Source: Ancylomarina sp. 16SWW S1-10-2 (GTDB lineage Bacteria; Bacteroidota; Bacteroidia; Bacteroidales; Marinifilaceae). Taken from it: a DNA stretch of 64,000 nt. Shown here piece after piece: positions 17,516 through 26,130 of the stretch. The notes beneath the pieces are model-generated. The model had not been told where the DNA came from and searched no databases. It saw only the letters and a list, made by a program, of their open reading frames with translations. Every line of letters begins with the position of its first letter. The first letter of the stretch is position 1. Where the stretch lies: assembly GCF_009669305.1 (NCBI RefSeq), contig NZ_SADB01000018.1, positions 22,724 to 86,723 of the forward strand, written 5' to 3'. Made by a program: the position numbers and the translations under genes.

Positions 17516-18556
17516 CTACTTTTTTCCAAACAAATGATGGAATAAGCCTTTCATTAAATCAGAAAAAGGTAGTGGTTTAATTCCCAAAGCGATATTCGCT
17601 CTACTAATTTGATACACCAAATTCATGTGTTTAATCACTTCTTTATATGCCTTAAACAGGGAATAGTCTGGATCGTAAATATGAGCAGGCTCGGAGTTTG
17701 TTCCATTAATTTCTAATATTTTGATATGCTTACCTTCATATAAATCTGGAATACGACTAACTTTGATATCAAAACGACCATAATAGAAACCTTCTAATGG
17801 CTCAGATATTTTTCTAAAAACCTCAACCAGCTTTTCGTTAATGAGATGTGTCCCATCTAAAAATTTAGTGCCTCTATTGTGATTACCTATAGGCTCAACT
17901 TTAAGTGTTATGCCATCTGGAATAATAATACTCCATCTATTAGGATAGCGTTGTTTAAAATATTTTAAACGTGATTTGGCTCTGAAATTTTTAGATAATA
18001 GCTCACTAAAACTATCTCGACCATTACCCGTAACACTAAGAAATTCCTTTATGACAAGGGAGCTAATACCATCTTTTTTACTATTAGGGAATCGGTAATA
18101 GAAAACACCTAATTCTATTGGATGAGCAATGAATTCTTGAATGATAAGATCTTCGACTATAATTTTTAGATAATTATCTAAATCAATTTTATTGTCGATT
18201 TTTTCAACGCCACGACCTCGTTCGCCGACATTCGGCTTTGCTATAATAGGAAATGTAATATCATTCTCAGTCATGAGCTTTATTATGTTCTCACTAGATG
18301 TTTCTTTTGCAACAAAAAAACCTTTGGTCTGATATTTCGAGTCAAGTAATTTGAGAAATTTAGTTTTATCAGTACCATAGGCACCTCCAAATTCCATTTC
18401 AGGATTTGTAGCTGTAAAATAGGCAAATGATTTGCTCTTTATGGACAGCACGACGCCGTATAAAAACATAGGGGCATAAAAGAACCAGGTTGGCCAAAAT
18501 TCAAAATTGGTTAATTTGATTATAAATTGGGGATAGTTTCTTCTCTTTCTAGGCAT
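17516..18556 (-). CDS. ATP-grasp protein (D-Ala-D-Ala ligase-like fold)
   Basis: A 346-residue protein with an ATP-grasp core: AKPNVGERGRGVEKI for nucleotide and phosphate binding, IIQEFI for the hinge, and GRFDIKV followed by ILEINGTNSEP for the Mg-binding Asp/Glu/Asn. The N-terminal segment (about 13-40) is aromatic and apolar (FWPTWFFYAPMFLYG), suggesting membrane association. These D-alanine-D-alanine ligase-like proteins join a carboxylate to an amine or thiol, but substrates are unknown. It is monocistronic with no peptide partner nearby, so a RiPP role is not supported. Confidence 0.78.
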   Translation of the reverse strand: MPRKRRNYPQFIIKLTNFEFWPTWFFYAPMFLYGVVLSIKSKSFAYFTATNPEMEFGGAYGTDKTKFLKLLDSKYQTKGFFVAKETSSENIIKLMTENDITFPIIAKPNVGERGRGVEKIDNKIDLDNYLKIIVEDLIIQEFIAHPIELGVFYYRFPNSKKDGISSLVIKEFLSVTGNGRDSFSELLSKNFRAKSRLKYFKQRYPNRWSIIIPDGITLKVEPIGNHNRGTKFLDGTHLINEKLVEVFRKISEPLEGFYYGRFDIKVSRIPDLYEGKHIKILEINGTNSEPAHIYDPDYSLFKAYKEVIKHMNLVYQISRANIALGIKPLPFSDLMKGLFHHLFGKK

Positions 18557-18724
18557 AAACTTGGTTTAGTTACTTAAATATAGAATAAATATTAATCCAA
18601 CAGTTAAGGGATAATAGAAAAGATAAGAAAATCATAAATTAAGATAATTGTGGCTATTCATGATTTGAGAATTATTAAATACCATTAGTTTTTAATATCT
18701 TGTTTTGTAAACGAAACCAAGTCT

Positions 18725-19225
18725 ATGCAAATTATTAATGCTTCAAAAGAAATATGCAATCAGCTATTTCAACTATGTAATAAATTAGAAGATAAGGAAT
18801 ATGCCCATTGTTCTTCTCTTTTGTTGGGTGGTTCTATTGGTAAACATATACGTCATATTATAGAGTTTTATAGTATATTAAGAGAAGGTTCTGAAATTGG
18901 AGAAATCAATTATGATACGCGTGCAAGGTGTAATCAAATTGAAAATGAAACTGAGTTCGCAAAATTAAAAATAAGTTCAATTCTAATATGGTTAGAAGAA
19001 TTGAAAGAGAATAAAAAATTGAGTTTGTATTTGTGTTTTGATCAGGAAAAAGGTAAAGTAAATCAAGTCGAATCAAATTTATTGCGCGAGTTGGCATACA
19101 ATATGGAACATGCAATTCATCATATGGCATTGATTCGTATAGCTATCGATCAGCAATTTCCTCATGTAAATATGGATTCTAATTTTGGTTTAGCTTATTC
19201 TACAATCCGTTATAATAAAGCCTAA
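18725..19225 (+). CDS. DinB-like four-helix-bundle protein
   Basis: A 166-residue helical protein with the DinB/YfiT arrangement of metal-ligand histidines: one in GKHIRHIIEFY near residue 42 and a second set in MEHAIHHMALIRIA near residue 138. The family binds a divalent metal and includes thiol-dependent transferases, but most members are uncharacterised. The stop overlaps the next start as TAATG, so it is translationally coupled to the NRDE protein. Confidence 0.75.
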   Translation: MQIINASKEICNQLFQLCNKLEDKEYAHCSSLLLGGSIGKHIRHIIEFYSILREGSEIGEINYDTRARCNQIENETEFAKLKISSILIWLEELKENKKLSLYLCFDQEKGKVNQVESNLLRELAYNMEHAIHHMALIRIAIDQQFPHVNMDSNFGLAYSTIRYNKA

Positions 19226-19929
19226 TGTGCACTTTAAGTTTCATACCCGTTTCAGATAATGATTTCATTTTTACGATGAATAGAGATGAGGATCCCAATA
19301 GAATAGCTTTAGAGCCTCAAAAATATGTTCATAATGGTCTCGAATTATATTATCCCAGAGATTCTAAAGCGAATGGAAGTTGGATTATTAGTAATGGCAT
19401 AAATACAAGCCTATGTTTGCTTAATGGTGCTTTTAAAAAGCATAAACGACGATCTGATTATAGACAGAGTAGGGGACTCATGTTGCTAGAATTTTTTGAA
19501 TACTCAAATCCTACTGATTTTATAGATAATTATCAGTTTGAAGGGATGGAGGCTTTTACACTTGTTATTGTACAGGGTGGTTCTAAGATATGTTTATGGC
19601 AGCTCGTTTGGGATGAGCAGAATTTACACGTAAAAAAATTACCTGCAAGTAAATCTTACATTTGGTCATCAGCAACTTTGTATTCCGATTCAATGAAATA
19701 TGAGAGAGAACAATGGTTTCGGGATTGGTTAAGAAATGAAAAAGAAATAAATCAAGCTTCAAGTCTAAATTTTCATAAAACAGGAGGAAAAGGTAATCTT
19801 GAGTATGGTTTATTAATGAATAGAAAAAACAGAGTAAGAACGCTTAGCATAACTCAAATAAGTGGCAATGGGAATGTTCATAAGATGACATACCATAATT
19901 TGTTAGATGAAGATAAGCAAATTCGTTAA
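19225..19929 (+). CDS. NRDE family protein (TANGO2-like)
   Basis: The protein begins MCTLSFIP and carries MNRDED near residue 18, the NRDE motif for which the family is named. A GSWIISNGINTSLCLLNG strand pair follows. NRDE/TANGO2 proteins are Ntn-hydrolase-like, and the eukaryotic TANGO2 has been linked to heme or lipid handling; the bacterial role is unknown. Cys2 would be the exposed nucleophile if the initiator Met is removed. The start overlaps the DinB-like stop by one base. Confidence 0.85.
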   Translation: MCTLSFIPVSDNDFIFTMNRDEDPNRIALEPQKYVHNGLELYYPRDSKANGSWIISNGINTSLCLLNGAFKKHKRRSDYRQSRGLMLLEFFEYSNPTDFIDNYQFEGMEAFTLVIVQGGSKICLWQLVWDEQNLHVKKLPASKSYIWSSATLYSDSMKYEREQWFRDWLRNEKEINQASSLNFHKTGGKGNLEYGLLMNRKNRVRTLSITQISGNGNVHKMTYHNLLDEDKQIR

Positions 19930-19959
19930 ATCGCATAAATGACTCATTACTTGTTAAAA

Positions 19960-19989
19960 AAAGGCTACCGAAATATATCGATAGCCTTT
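19960..19989. terminator. Terminator between the NRDE gene and pckA
   Basis: Stem AAAGGCTACCGA / TCGATAGCCTTT with one mismatch and a 6-base loop, between convergent genes. The A-run on the left gives a T-run for the minus strand, so it serves pckA best. Confidence 0.7.
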
Positions 19990-20025
19990 ATAGGTTTAAA
20001 AAATAATGAAATGAATTAATGTGTT

Positions 20026-21684
20026 TTATTTACCAGGACATTGTGCAATAACCTTAGCACTAATATTCTGTTTGCCATAAGCTTTGTCAAAATTCTCTGT
20101 GAATTTTTCAGCTAATTTTTCAGCAGTTACTTTATACGCTTTTTTATCTTCCCATGTGTTAATAGGAATCAACATCTCAGTAGGAACGTTGGGACAAGTT
20201 ACAGGAATATTCACGTGGAATAATTTATCTTCAACAAATTCTACTTTGTCAAGTTCACCATCGAGAGCAGCATCAACCATGGCTCTAGTGTATTTTAATT
20301 TAATACGCGATCCTGTTCCATAAGAGCCTCCGCTCCAGCCTGTATTAATTAGGAATACATTAGTGTTGTGTTTATCCATTTTATCACCTAGCATGTGAGC
20401 ATAGATATTTGGATTACAAGGCATAAATGGCTGACCAAAGAAACGAGAGAATGTTGCTTGTGGTTCAGTGACTCCGGTTTCTGTACCAGCTAATTTGGAT
20501 GTGTATCCCATCAAGAACCAAAGCATAGCTTGTTCCTTACTTAATTTAGACACTGGAGGCAATACTCCATAAGCATCGGCAGTAAGGAAAAGAATTGTTT
20601 TTGGATGATTAGCTGTTGATTCTGGTTTGATATTAGACAAGAATCTAAGAGGGTATGATGCACGTGAGTTTGGTGTATATCTCGTATCGAAGAAATCGAT
20701 TTTCCCATTAGGATAAATCATTGCATTCTCAAGAATAGCACCATGTTTCTTGTAGTCAGCATTGTGCATGACAGCATCCCAAATTTCTGGTTCGTTTTCG
20801 CGCTCCATGTCAACCATTTTAGCATAACAACCATTTTCAAAGTTGAAAATACCTTTATTGCTCCATCCATGTTCATCGTCACCTAAAAGTGCACGATGAG
20901 GATCTGCTGAAAGGGTTGTTTTACCAGTACCCGAAAGACCTAATAATAAAGCAGAGTCTTTTCTTTTTCCTTCATTGGCAGAACTGTGTAATGGTAATAC
21001 ACCGTGAAAAGGAAGCAAATAATTCATTGCAGTAAACATCATTTTTTTTATGCTACCTTGATACTGTGAACCGAATATAATACCAATTTTTTTATCCATA
21101 TCAGTAACAACGCAAAGTCCTGATGTCTCTCCGTTTGGCAGTTTTCGTAATAAACCTTTATAACGATCTGTATCGAGGTCGTCATTGGGAAATGCAATGA
21201 GTTGGAATTCTTGGTCAGCAAAAACAGAGTTTTTAATATCTTTAGGAATTGGTCTAAACATATTATCAACGAAAACTTGGCTTAATGCATCGTCAGAAAT
21301 TGTTCTAACAGGCAATGCATAATGTGAGTCAGCACCAATTACACGAGTTGTTGTGAATATAGTTTTTTTGCTTTTGATTGTTTTTAAAGCATCTTCGAAA
21401 ATAAGTTCAAAAGTTTTCGGATCGAGTCCAATATTGTTAGGTGATGTCCAATCAATATTGGATTCACTTTCAGGATTTTTAACAATATATGTGTCTTTAG
21501 GACTACGTCCTGTTGAATTACAGGGTGTCCATGTTGCAAGGGCTCCATTGGGGGTTACAATTGCTTCATTTTTTTCAACGGCTTTTGTAATTAATTCTTC
21601 TCTAGAAAGATTTTCTTTAACATCTTGATGTGTTTCTAAAACACTTTTAAGTTTTTCAATAGTGCAAATTTCAGTTGTACTCAT
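20026..21684 (-). CDS. pckA: Phosphoenolpyruvate carboxykinase (ATP)
   Basis: Interconverts oxaloacetate and PEP with ATP. In anaerobic Bacteroidota it often runs towards oxaloacetate. The kinase-type P-loop GLSGTGKTTLS (about residue 246-256), the metal-binding LLGDDEHGW, and the LFLTADAYGVLPPVS and NTGWSGGSYGTGSRI segments identify the ATP-dependent enzyme. At 552 residues it is slightly longer than E. coli (540). It stands alone, in the same window as pyk, the other enzyme acting at PEP. Confidence 0.97.
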   Translation of the reverse strand: MSTTEICTIEKLKSVLETHQDVKENLSREELITKAVEKNEAIVTPNGALATWTPCNSTGRSPKDTYIVKNPESESNIDWTSPNNIGLDPKTFELIFEDALKTIKSKKTIFTTTRVIGADSHYALPVRTISDDALSQVFVDNMFRPIPKDIKNSVFADQEFQLIAFPNDDLDTDRYKGLLRKLPNGETSGLCVVTDMDKKIGIIFGSQYQGSIKKMMFTAMNYLLPFHGVLPLHSSANEGKRKDSALLLGLSGTGKTTLSADPHRALLGDDEHGWSNKGIFNFENGCYAKMVDMERENEPEIWDAVMHNADYKKHGAILENAMIYPNGKIDFFDTRYTPNSRASYPLRFLSNIKPESTANHPKTILFLTADAYGVLPPVSKLSKEQAMLWFLMGYTSKLAGTETGVTEPQATFSRFFGQPFMPCNPNIYAHMLGDKMDKHNTNVFLINTGWSGGSYGTGSRIKLKYTRAMVDAALDGELDKVEFVEDKLFHVNIPVTCPNVPTEMLIPINTWEDKKAYKVTAEKLAEKFTENFDKAYGKQNISAKVIAQCPGK

Positions 21685-21927
21685 TATACTATTTTTAAAG
21701 TTCGTTACTTCAAATCTATAGTGAGATCTTTAATTATCCTAATAAGTAAATCTATTTTTTTTCAATTTATTTATTATTAACAGTATTTAGATAATTTACG
21801 GAGGAGGAAAAGTCGTAAATTATTTCTGCTGATACGGATATGCTTTGTTTGTGTTTTGAACATTGAATATTATTTCGAGATAATTTTTCCAAGAATAGGT
21901 TGAAAAATAATTTGAATACAAGTGAGT

Positions 21928-22458
21928 TTAAATTTGAGATTGGCTTTCAACTATTCTGCTAAAAGATTTATCAAATAACGCCCTATTAAACCAATTTTGA
22001 TCTGAGCTTTCGTTTACAATTTTTTCTATTCGAATCTTATATTCTTTAAAAAGGCAATTGTCAGAAATGTAGTTAATGGCTTCGTCAAATGATTTTAACA
22101 TGCTTCTACAGAAAGAATCGAGTAGGTTTACCTTTTCTGCAGAATAGCTTTGTGCTATTTCAACATTAAAAAGCATAATATCTGCTATTAAGGCAGGTTC
22201 AACACCTAAACGTTTAAAATGACGAATATAGTTCTGTGCAACAGACCGTCTACATTTTGCTTTTCTTCTGGTCTGTGGAAAGTATTCTTTTGAAATTTTG
22301 AATTTACATTCTTCAATCAGTTTATTTTCTTTAGGATTAAAAGCAAAATCATAATATTCTTTTACCTCCTTAAATCGTGTGTACAGATCTACAATCTGCT
22401 CTTGGAGTTGTTCTTTATTAAGGTCGTGTAGGTATAGTTTTAAATCACGTTTACTCAT
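21928..22458 (-). CDS. DUF6155 family protein
   Basis: A 176-residue, mostly helical, lysine-rich protein starting MSKRDLKLYLHDLNKEQLQEQI, with the conserved RFKEVKEYYDF-FNPKE segment typical of DUF6155 in Bacteroidota. No catalytic motif is visible and the function is unknown. It is divergent from the next gene at 22569. Confidence 0.65.
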   Translation of the reverse strand: MSKRDLKLYLHDLNKEQLQEQIVDLYTRFKEVKEYYDFAFNPKENKLIEECKFKISKEYFPQTRRKAKCRRSVAQNYIRHFKRLGVEPALIADIMLFNVEIAQSYSAEKVNLLDSFCRSMLKSFDEAINYISDNCLFKEYKIRIEKIVNESSDQNWFNRALFDKSFSRIVESQSQI

Positions 22459-22568
22459 CGAAATGTTGTTTTAGCCAATTGGCATATAGATTTTATCTCT
22501 AAACAATTGTTTATTGATCGCTTAAAAATAAGTATTATTGTATTAAGTAATATTAAGATGTATAATTA

Positions 22569-23075
22569 ATGAAGCAAGAAAGTATCTCGCGTTTAGAGAT
22601 TTTAGAGAACATATTGGAATTTTATAAAGTGCAGCCAGGAATATATAAGGATGGACGAATTGAGAAAGTTGAATCATATCTTTTGTTGATGCATGCTATA
22701 TATAGTGACTATTTTGAAGATCTAGAGCTATTAAATATTAACGATATTGATTTCCTTGAGAACCTTTTTGACTGTTTTAATGGTTATTTAAATGCTGTGT
22801 CTGAGGAGATGGAGAAGATCTTTGAGGATAAATCTATTGATTTGACTTTTATTCCTATATATGGTTTTTCTATTATTCTACCCATACATTGTATTGAGAT
22901 GATGAGGAATTGGAATAAAACAGAACAAGATAGTTGGCAAATTAATGATGATCTAGATAAACTTGATGAGTTAGTTGAGTCAGATCTATTTTTTGAGAAT
23001 TTCTTGAGTTTAATTAAAAAGTTGATGCTAAAGATTAATACAAGAATTGTAATCGAAGTAGAGGAGCTTATTTAA
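22569..23075 (+). CDS. Hypothetical acidic helical protein
   Basis: Not recognised. A 168-residue protein rich in Glu, Asp, Leu and Ile, predicted all-helical, with one apolar stretch (residues 95-110, LTFIPIYGFSIILPIH) that is not a clear membrane helix. No signal peptide and no motif of an enzyme. Codon use resembles its neighbours and a start context (TTAATG) is present, so the frame looks real. It is divergently placed to DUF6155, which may mean a shared control region but not a shared function. Confidence 0.6.
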   Translation: MKQESISRLEILENILEFYKVQPGIYKDGRIEKVESYLLLMHAIYSDYFEDLELLNINDIDFLENLFDCFNGYLNAVSEEMEKIFEDKSIDLTFIPIYGFSIILPIHCIEMMRNWNKTEQDSWQINDDLDKLDELVESDLFFENFLSLIKKLMLKINTRIVIEVEELI

Positions 23076-23243
23076 GTTTGATTAGATTATAAGGTTAAGA
23101 TATTAACAGCTTTTAGATAAACTGTGTTATATTCGCGCAATTTTCGGATTTAGTTTAATTTGTAACTTTAAGTGATTGCCATTTTTGTAAAATCTAAATT
23201 AAATGTTTTATCCTGATTTTCACACCACCTAAAATTATATAGT

Positions 23244-23849
23244 ATGCATTTAAGTTTTATTGAAATTGTTTCTGCTTTTATGGTCTTGTTTGCTGTAATC
23301 GATATTATTGGATCTATTCCTATTCTTGTCGATTTAAAGAAAAAAGGTGGTGAAATAAAGGCGTTAAAAGCCAGCTTGGTGGCTCTTGTGGTTTTAATTG
23401 GTTTTACTTTTTTAGGAGAGAAGCTTTTAGGCCTTTTTGGAGTTGATATTTCAAGTTTTGCCATAGCAGGTTCTTTTATTCTGTTTATAATGGGAGTGGA
23501 AATGGCTCTTGGTATTGAGATTATAAAGTACGATGGTCCAGCTGGAGTTTCAATTGTTCCAATAGCATTTCCATTGGTTGCAGGAGCAGGTTCATTTACT
23601 TCTGTTTTAGCACTTCGTGCTGAATACGCGCTTGAAAATATAATTGTGGCTTTAGTTCTGAATTTATTTATTGTTTATGTGGTATTGAGATCGACTTCAA
23701 TTGTAGAACGATTTTTAGGCGAAGGTGGAATTCATATTTTGCGTAAAGTATTTGGAATCATATTATTGGCTATTTCTATAAAGCTATTTATGACCAATGT
23801 TGCTATATCAATAAAGACCTTAATTCCAGTGATAAAAGATGTATTATAG
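23244..23849 (+). CDS. MarC family integral membrane protein
   Basis: A 201-residue membrane protein with six predicted helices. The family pattern is clear: FAVIDIIGSIPI near residue 16, FILFIMGVEMALG near residue 75, and the PIAFPLVAGAGSFTS segment near residue 108. MarC proteins were once linked to multiple antibiotic resistance, but that has not held up and the substrate is unknown. No mar regulator is near. Confidence 0.9.
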   Translation: MHLSFIEIVSAFMVLFAVIDIIGSIPILVDLKKKGGEIKALKASLVALVVLIGFTFLGEKLLGLFGVDISSFAIAGSFILFIMGVEMALGIEIIKYDGPAGVSIVPIAFPLVAGAGSFTSVLALRAEYALENIIVALVLNLFIVYVVLRSTSIVERFLGEGGIHILRKVFGIILLAISIKLFMTNVAISIKTLIPVIKDVL

Positions 23850-23901
23850 AAAATAAGCTTGAAATAATTTAATTTTAAGACTTAAGAGTAGAGATTTATG
23901 C

Positions 23902-23909
23902 TAACTTTG
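23902..23909 (+). promoter_or_regulatory. -7 element upstream of rpmB
   Basis: TAACTTTG, an exact consensus match followed by C as is common in this phylum, about 195 bases before rpmB. The resulting leader would be long, as often seen for ribosomal protein operons. Confidence 0.4.
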
Positions 23910-24103
23910 CACTTTCAAATAATTTGAAGAAAAGCTGTGTGCTACTTTATTATTAGACTTTCTTGATGCTACATGTCAGTCAGAAAATAAAATTTGCGAA
24001 TTCACTGTAAAAAACTTACAAATAGATTTGAATAATTCGAAAATTATTGCGTATTTTGCGCACTGTTTGAAAAGCAATTTAAGGAAAAAAAATAATCTGG
24101 ACT

Positions 24104-24346
24104 ATGTCAAGAGTTTGTCAAATTACTGGAAAGAGCGTAATGGTGGGAAATAACGTTTCTCACTCAAAAAGAAGAACTAAAAGAAGATTTTATCCAAATC
24201 TATTCGATAAAAAGTTCTATCTTCCTGAGGAAGATCGCTGGATTGAATTAAGAATTTCTGCTGCCGGTGTACGTCTAATTAATAAATTAGGTGTTCAAGG
24301 TGCTTTGCAAAAAGCTCAAGAAAAAGGATTTATTAAAAAATATTAA
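24104..24346 (+). CDS. rpmB: 50S ribosomal protein L28 (bL28)
   Basis: 80 residues with the family start [21 protein letters not shown], the [12 protein letters not shown] basic stretch and the C-terminal [15 protein letters not shown] large-subunit protein. First gene of rpmB-rpmG-DUF4295-ftsY, with only 12 bases to rpmG. Confidence 0.97.
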   Translation: MSRVCQITGKSVMVGNNVSHSKRRTKRRFYPNLFDKKFYLPEEDRWIELRISAAGVRLINKLGVQGALQKAQEKGFIKKY

Positions 24347-24358
24347 AAGGCATATAAA

Positions 24359-24541
24359 ATGGCTAAAAAAGGTAATAGAGTACAAGTTATTCTTGAGTGT
24401 ACTGAGCATAAAGATAGTGGTATGCCTGGTACTTCAAGATACATTACTACTAAGAACAAAAAAAATACTCCTGATCGTATGGAGTTGAAGAAGTATAATA
24501 GAATTTTGAAGAAAGTTACTCTTCACAGAGAAATTAAATAA
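24359..24541 (+). CDS. rpmG: 50S ribosomal protein L33 (bL33)
   Basis: 60 residues starting [18 protein letters not shown], with the [17 protein letters not shown] core. Only one cysteine is present, so the zinc-ribbon CxxC pairs of the zinc-binding form are missing; this is the zinc-independent type. Nine bases to the next small gene. Confidence 0.97.
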   Translation: MAKKGNRVQVILECTEHKDSGMPGTSRYITTKNKKNTPDRMELKKYNRILKKVTLHREIK

Positions 24542-24550
24542 TATTAAGTT

Positions 24551-24703
24551 ATGGCTAAGAAAGTAGTAGCATCCCTACAAAAAGGTGAAGGTCGTGGTTA
24601 CGCAAAAGTAATCAAGATGGTTAAGTCACCTAAGACAGGAGCATATTCTTTTAAAGAAGAGATCGTTCCTAACGCTAATGTTAAAGATTTCTTTGCTAAA
24701 TAG
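24551..24703 (+). CDS. DUF4295 small ribosome-associated protein (probable bL38)
   Basis: A 50-residue basic protein, MAKKVVASLQKGEGRGYAKV at the N-terminus and ending KDFFAK, directly downstream of rpmG. This is the DUF4295 family found only in Bacteroidota. From memory, a Bacteroidota-specific large-subunit protein named bL38 was seen in a Flavobacterium johnsoniae ribosome structure and I believe it is this family. Position in a ribosomal protein operon and size support a ribosomal role. A terminator follows after 22 bases. Confidence 0.88.
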   Translation: MAKKVVASLQKGEGRGYAKVIKMVKSPKTGAYSFKEEIVPNANVKDFFAK

Positions 24704-24725
24704 TAAAGAGTTTCTATATTGATTT

Positions 24726-24756
24726 AAAAGCTTCTCGTTATGAGAAGCTTTTTTTA
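24726..24756 (+). terminator. Terminator after DUF4295
   Basis: Stem AAAAGCTTCTC / GAGAAGCTTTT with a short GTTAT loop and T7. It separates the ribosomal trio from ftsY. Confidence 0.85.
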
Positions 24757-24924
24757 TGTGCAAATTTCTGCTATTGTCTAGTGATTAAGGAATTGTTGAT
24801 AGTAGGGGTTCTATTTTCAAAGGCATATATCCAATATTGTAGAATAAAATAAAATGCTCATAAATCGGCAGAAGTGTCTTTTATTTTGTGTAATTTAGTC
24901 ACTTTAAACTGTATTATATATACT

Positions 24925-25875
24925 ATGGGATTATTTGGTATTTTTTCGAAGTCTAAAAAAGAAAATCTAGATAAAGGGCTTGCAAAGACTAAAGATAGCG
25001 TCATTAAAAAACTATCTAGAGCCGTAGTTGGCAAATCGAAAGTTGATGAGGATGTTTTAGATGAATTAGAAGAAATTCTAATTTCCTCTGATGTGGGGGT
25101 TGATACAACTGTTCGTATAATTGAAAGAATTGAAAAACGTGTACAAGAAGATAAGTTTCTTGGAACGTCTGAGTTGAATCGAATTCTAAAGGAAGAGATT
25201 TCAGGCTTATTGCAAGAAAATAATAAGGGTGAATTCAATGCTTGGGAGTTGCCAAAATCAGATAATCCTTATGTTATTATGGTTGTTGGTGTAAATGGAG
25301 TTGGTAAAACGACGACTATTGGTAAGTTAGCTTATCAATTTAAACAATCAGGGCGTAAAGTGATGTTAGGTGCTGCCGATACATTTAGAGCAGCAGCTGT
25401 TGAACAATTGCATATTTGGGCTGACAGAGTTCAAGTGCCTATTGTAGATCAAGGTATGGGGGCAGATCCAGCTTCTGTTGCTTTCGAAACGCTTACTCAA
25501 GCTAAAAAGGATGGTATTGATGTAGTTATTATTGATACTGCAGGGCGTTTGCACAATAAGATTAACTTGATGAATGAGTTGAGTAAAATTAAAAGAGTGA
25601 TGGATCGCGTTATTCCTGATGCACCACATGAAATTCTTTTGGTTTTAGATGGTTCAACAGGACAAAATGCTTTTGAACAAGCTAAACAATTTACTTTAGC
25701 TACTGAAGTTAATGCATTAGCTATTACCAAGCTTGATGGTACCGCAAAAGGTGGTGTCGTGATTGGAGTTTCTGATCAATTTAAAATTCCAGTAAAATAT
25801 ATTGGTATAGGTGAGTCAATGACCGATCTTCAGGTTTTTAATCGAGTTGAATTTGTAGATTCGCTTTTTAACTAG
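24925..25875 (+). CDS. ftsY: Signal recognition particle receptor FtsY
   Basis: GTPase that docks SRP-ribosome complexes at the membrane. The NG domain is complete: GVNGVGKTTTIGKLA (G1, about residue 118), DTFRAAAVEQL, DTAGRLHN (G3), TKLDGTAKGG (G4) and the closing GIGESMTDLQVF. The acidic A domain of E. coli FtsY is missing, leaving a compact 316-residue protein that starts MGLFGIFSK, an amphipathic membrane-targeting segment. The frame extends back to 24874, but ATG at 24925 gives the family start. Confidence 0.96.
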   Translation: MGLFGIFSKSKKENLDKGLAKTKDSVIKKLSRAVVGKSKVDEDVLDELEEILISSDVGVDTTVRIIERIEKRVQEDKFLGTSELNRILKEEISGLLQENNKGEFNAWELPKSDNPYVIMVVGVNGVGKTTTIGKLAYQFKQSGRKVMLGAADTFRAAAVEQLHIWADRVQVPIVDQGMGADPASVAFETLTQAKKDGIDVVIIDTAGRLHNKINLMNELSKIKRVMDRVIPDAPHEILLVLDGSTGQNAFEQAKQFTLATEVNALAITKLDGTAKGGVVIGVSDQFKIPVKYIGIGESMTDLQVFNRVEFVDSLFN

Positions 25876-25895
25876 TTGTTAATTAAAATATATAG

Positions 25896-25927
25896 AAAAG
25901 ACTCTTGCTTTGGTAAGAGTCTTTTTG
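25896..25927 (+). terminator. Terminator after ftsY
   Basis: Stem AAAGACTCTT / AAGAGTCTTT followed by T5. Confidence 0.8.
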
Positions 25928-26053
25928 TTTTGAAGTGTTTTTTTAGTTCTTGACTTATTATAGATCACACCTATTTGTCTTAGGTTATAAAGCATTCCTC
26001 AAATAAGAGAGTTCTAAATACAATTAAAGAATGGTAAAGCCCTTTTTTTATCT

Positions 26054-26061
26054 TATTTTTG
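26054..26061 (+). promoter_or_regulatory. -7 element for rimO
   Basis: TATTTTTG, an exact consensus match, 70 bases before ATG 26131. It argues against the in-frame start at 26059, which would overlap the promoter. Confidence 0.45.
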
Positions 26062-26130
26062 TGCGCTAAAAGAGAGTTGGTGTGTTATATATACATTGAT
26101 TTCTTTATTCAAATCAGATATAAAATAATT

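Noticed and set aside
17516-18556. RiPP or graspetide cluster around the ATP-grasp protein
   Set aside because: No precursor peptide or transporter lies nearby; neighbours are unrelated housekeeping genes.
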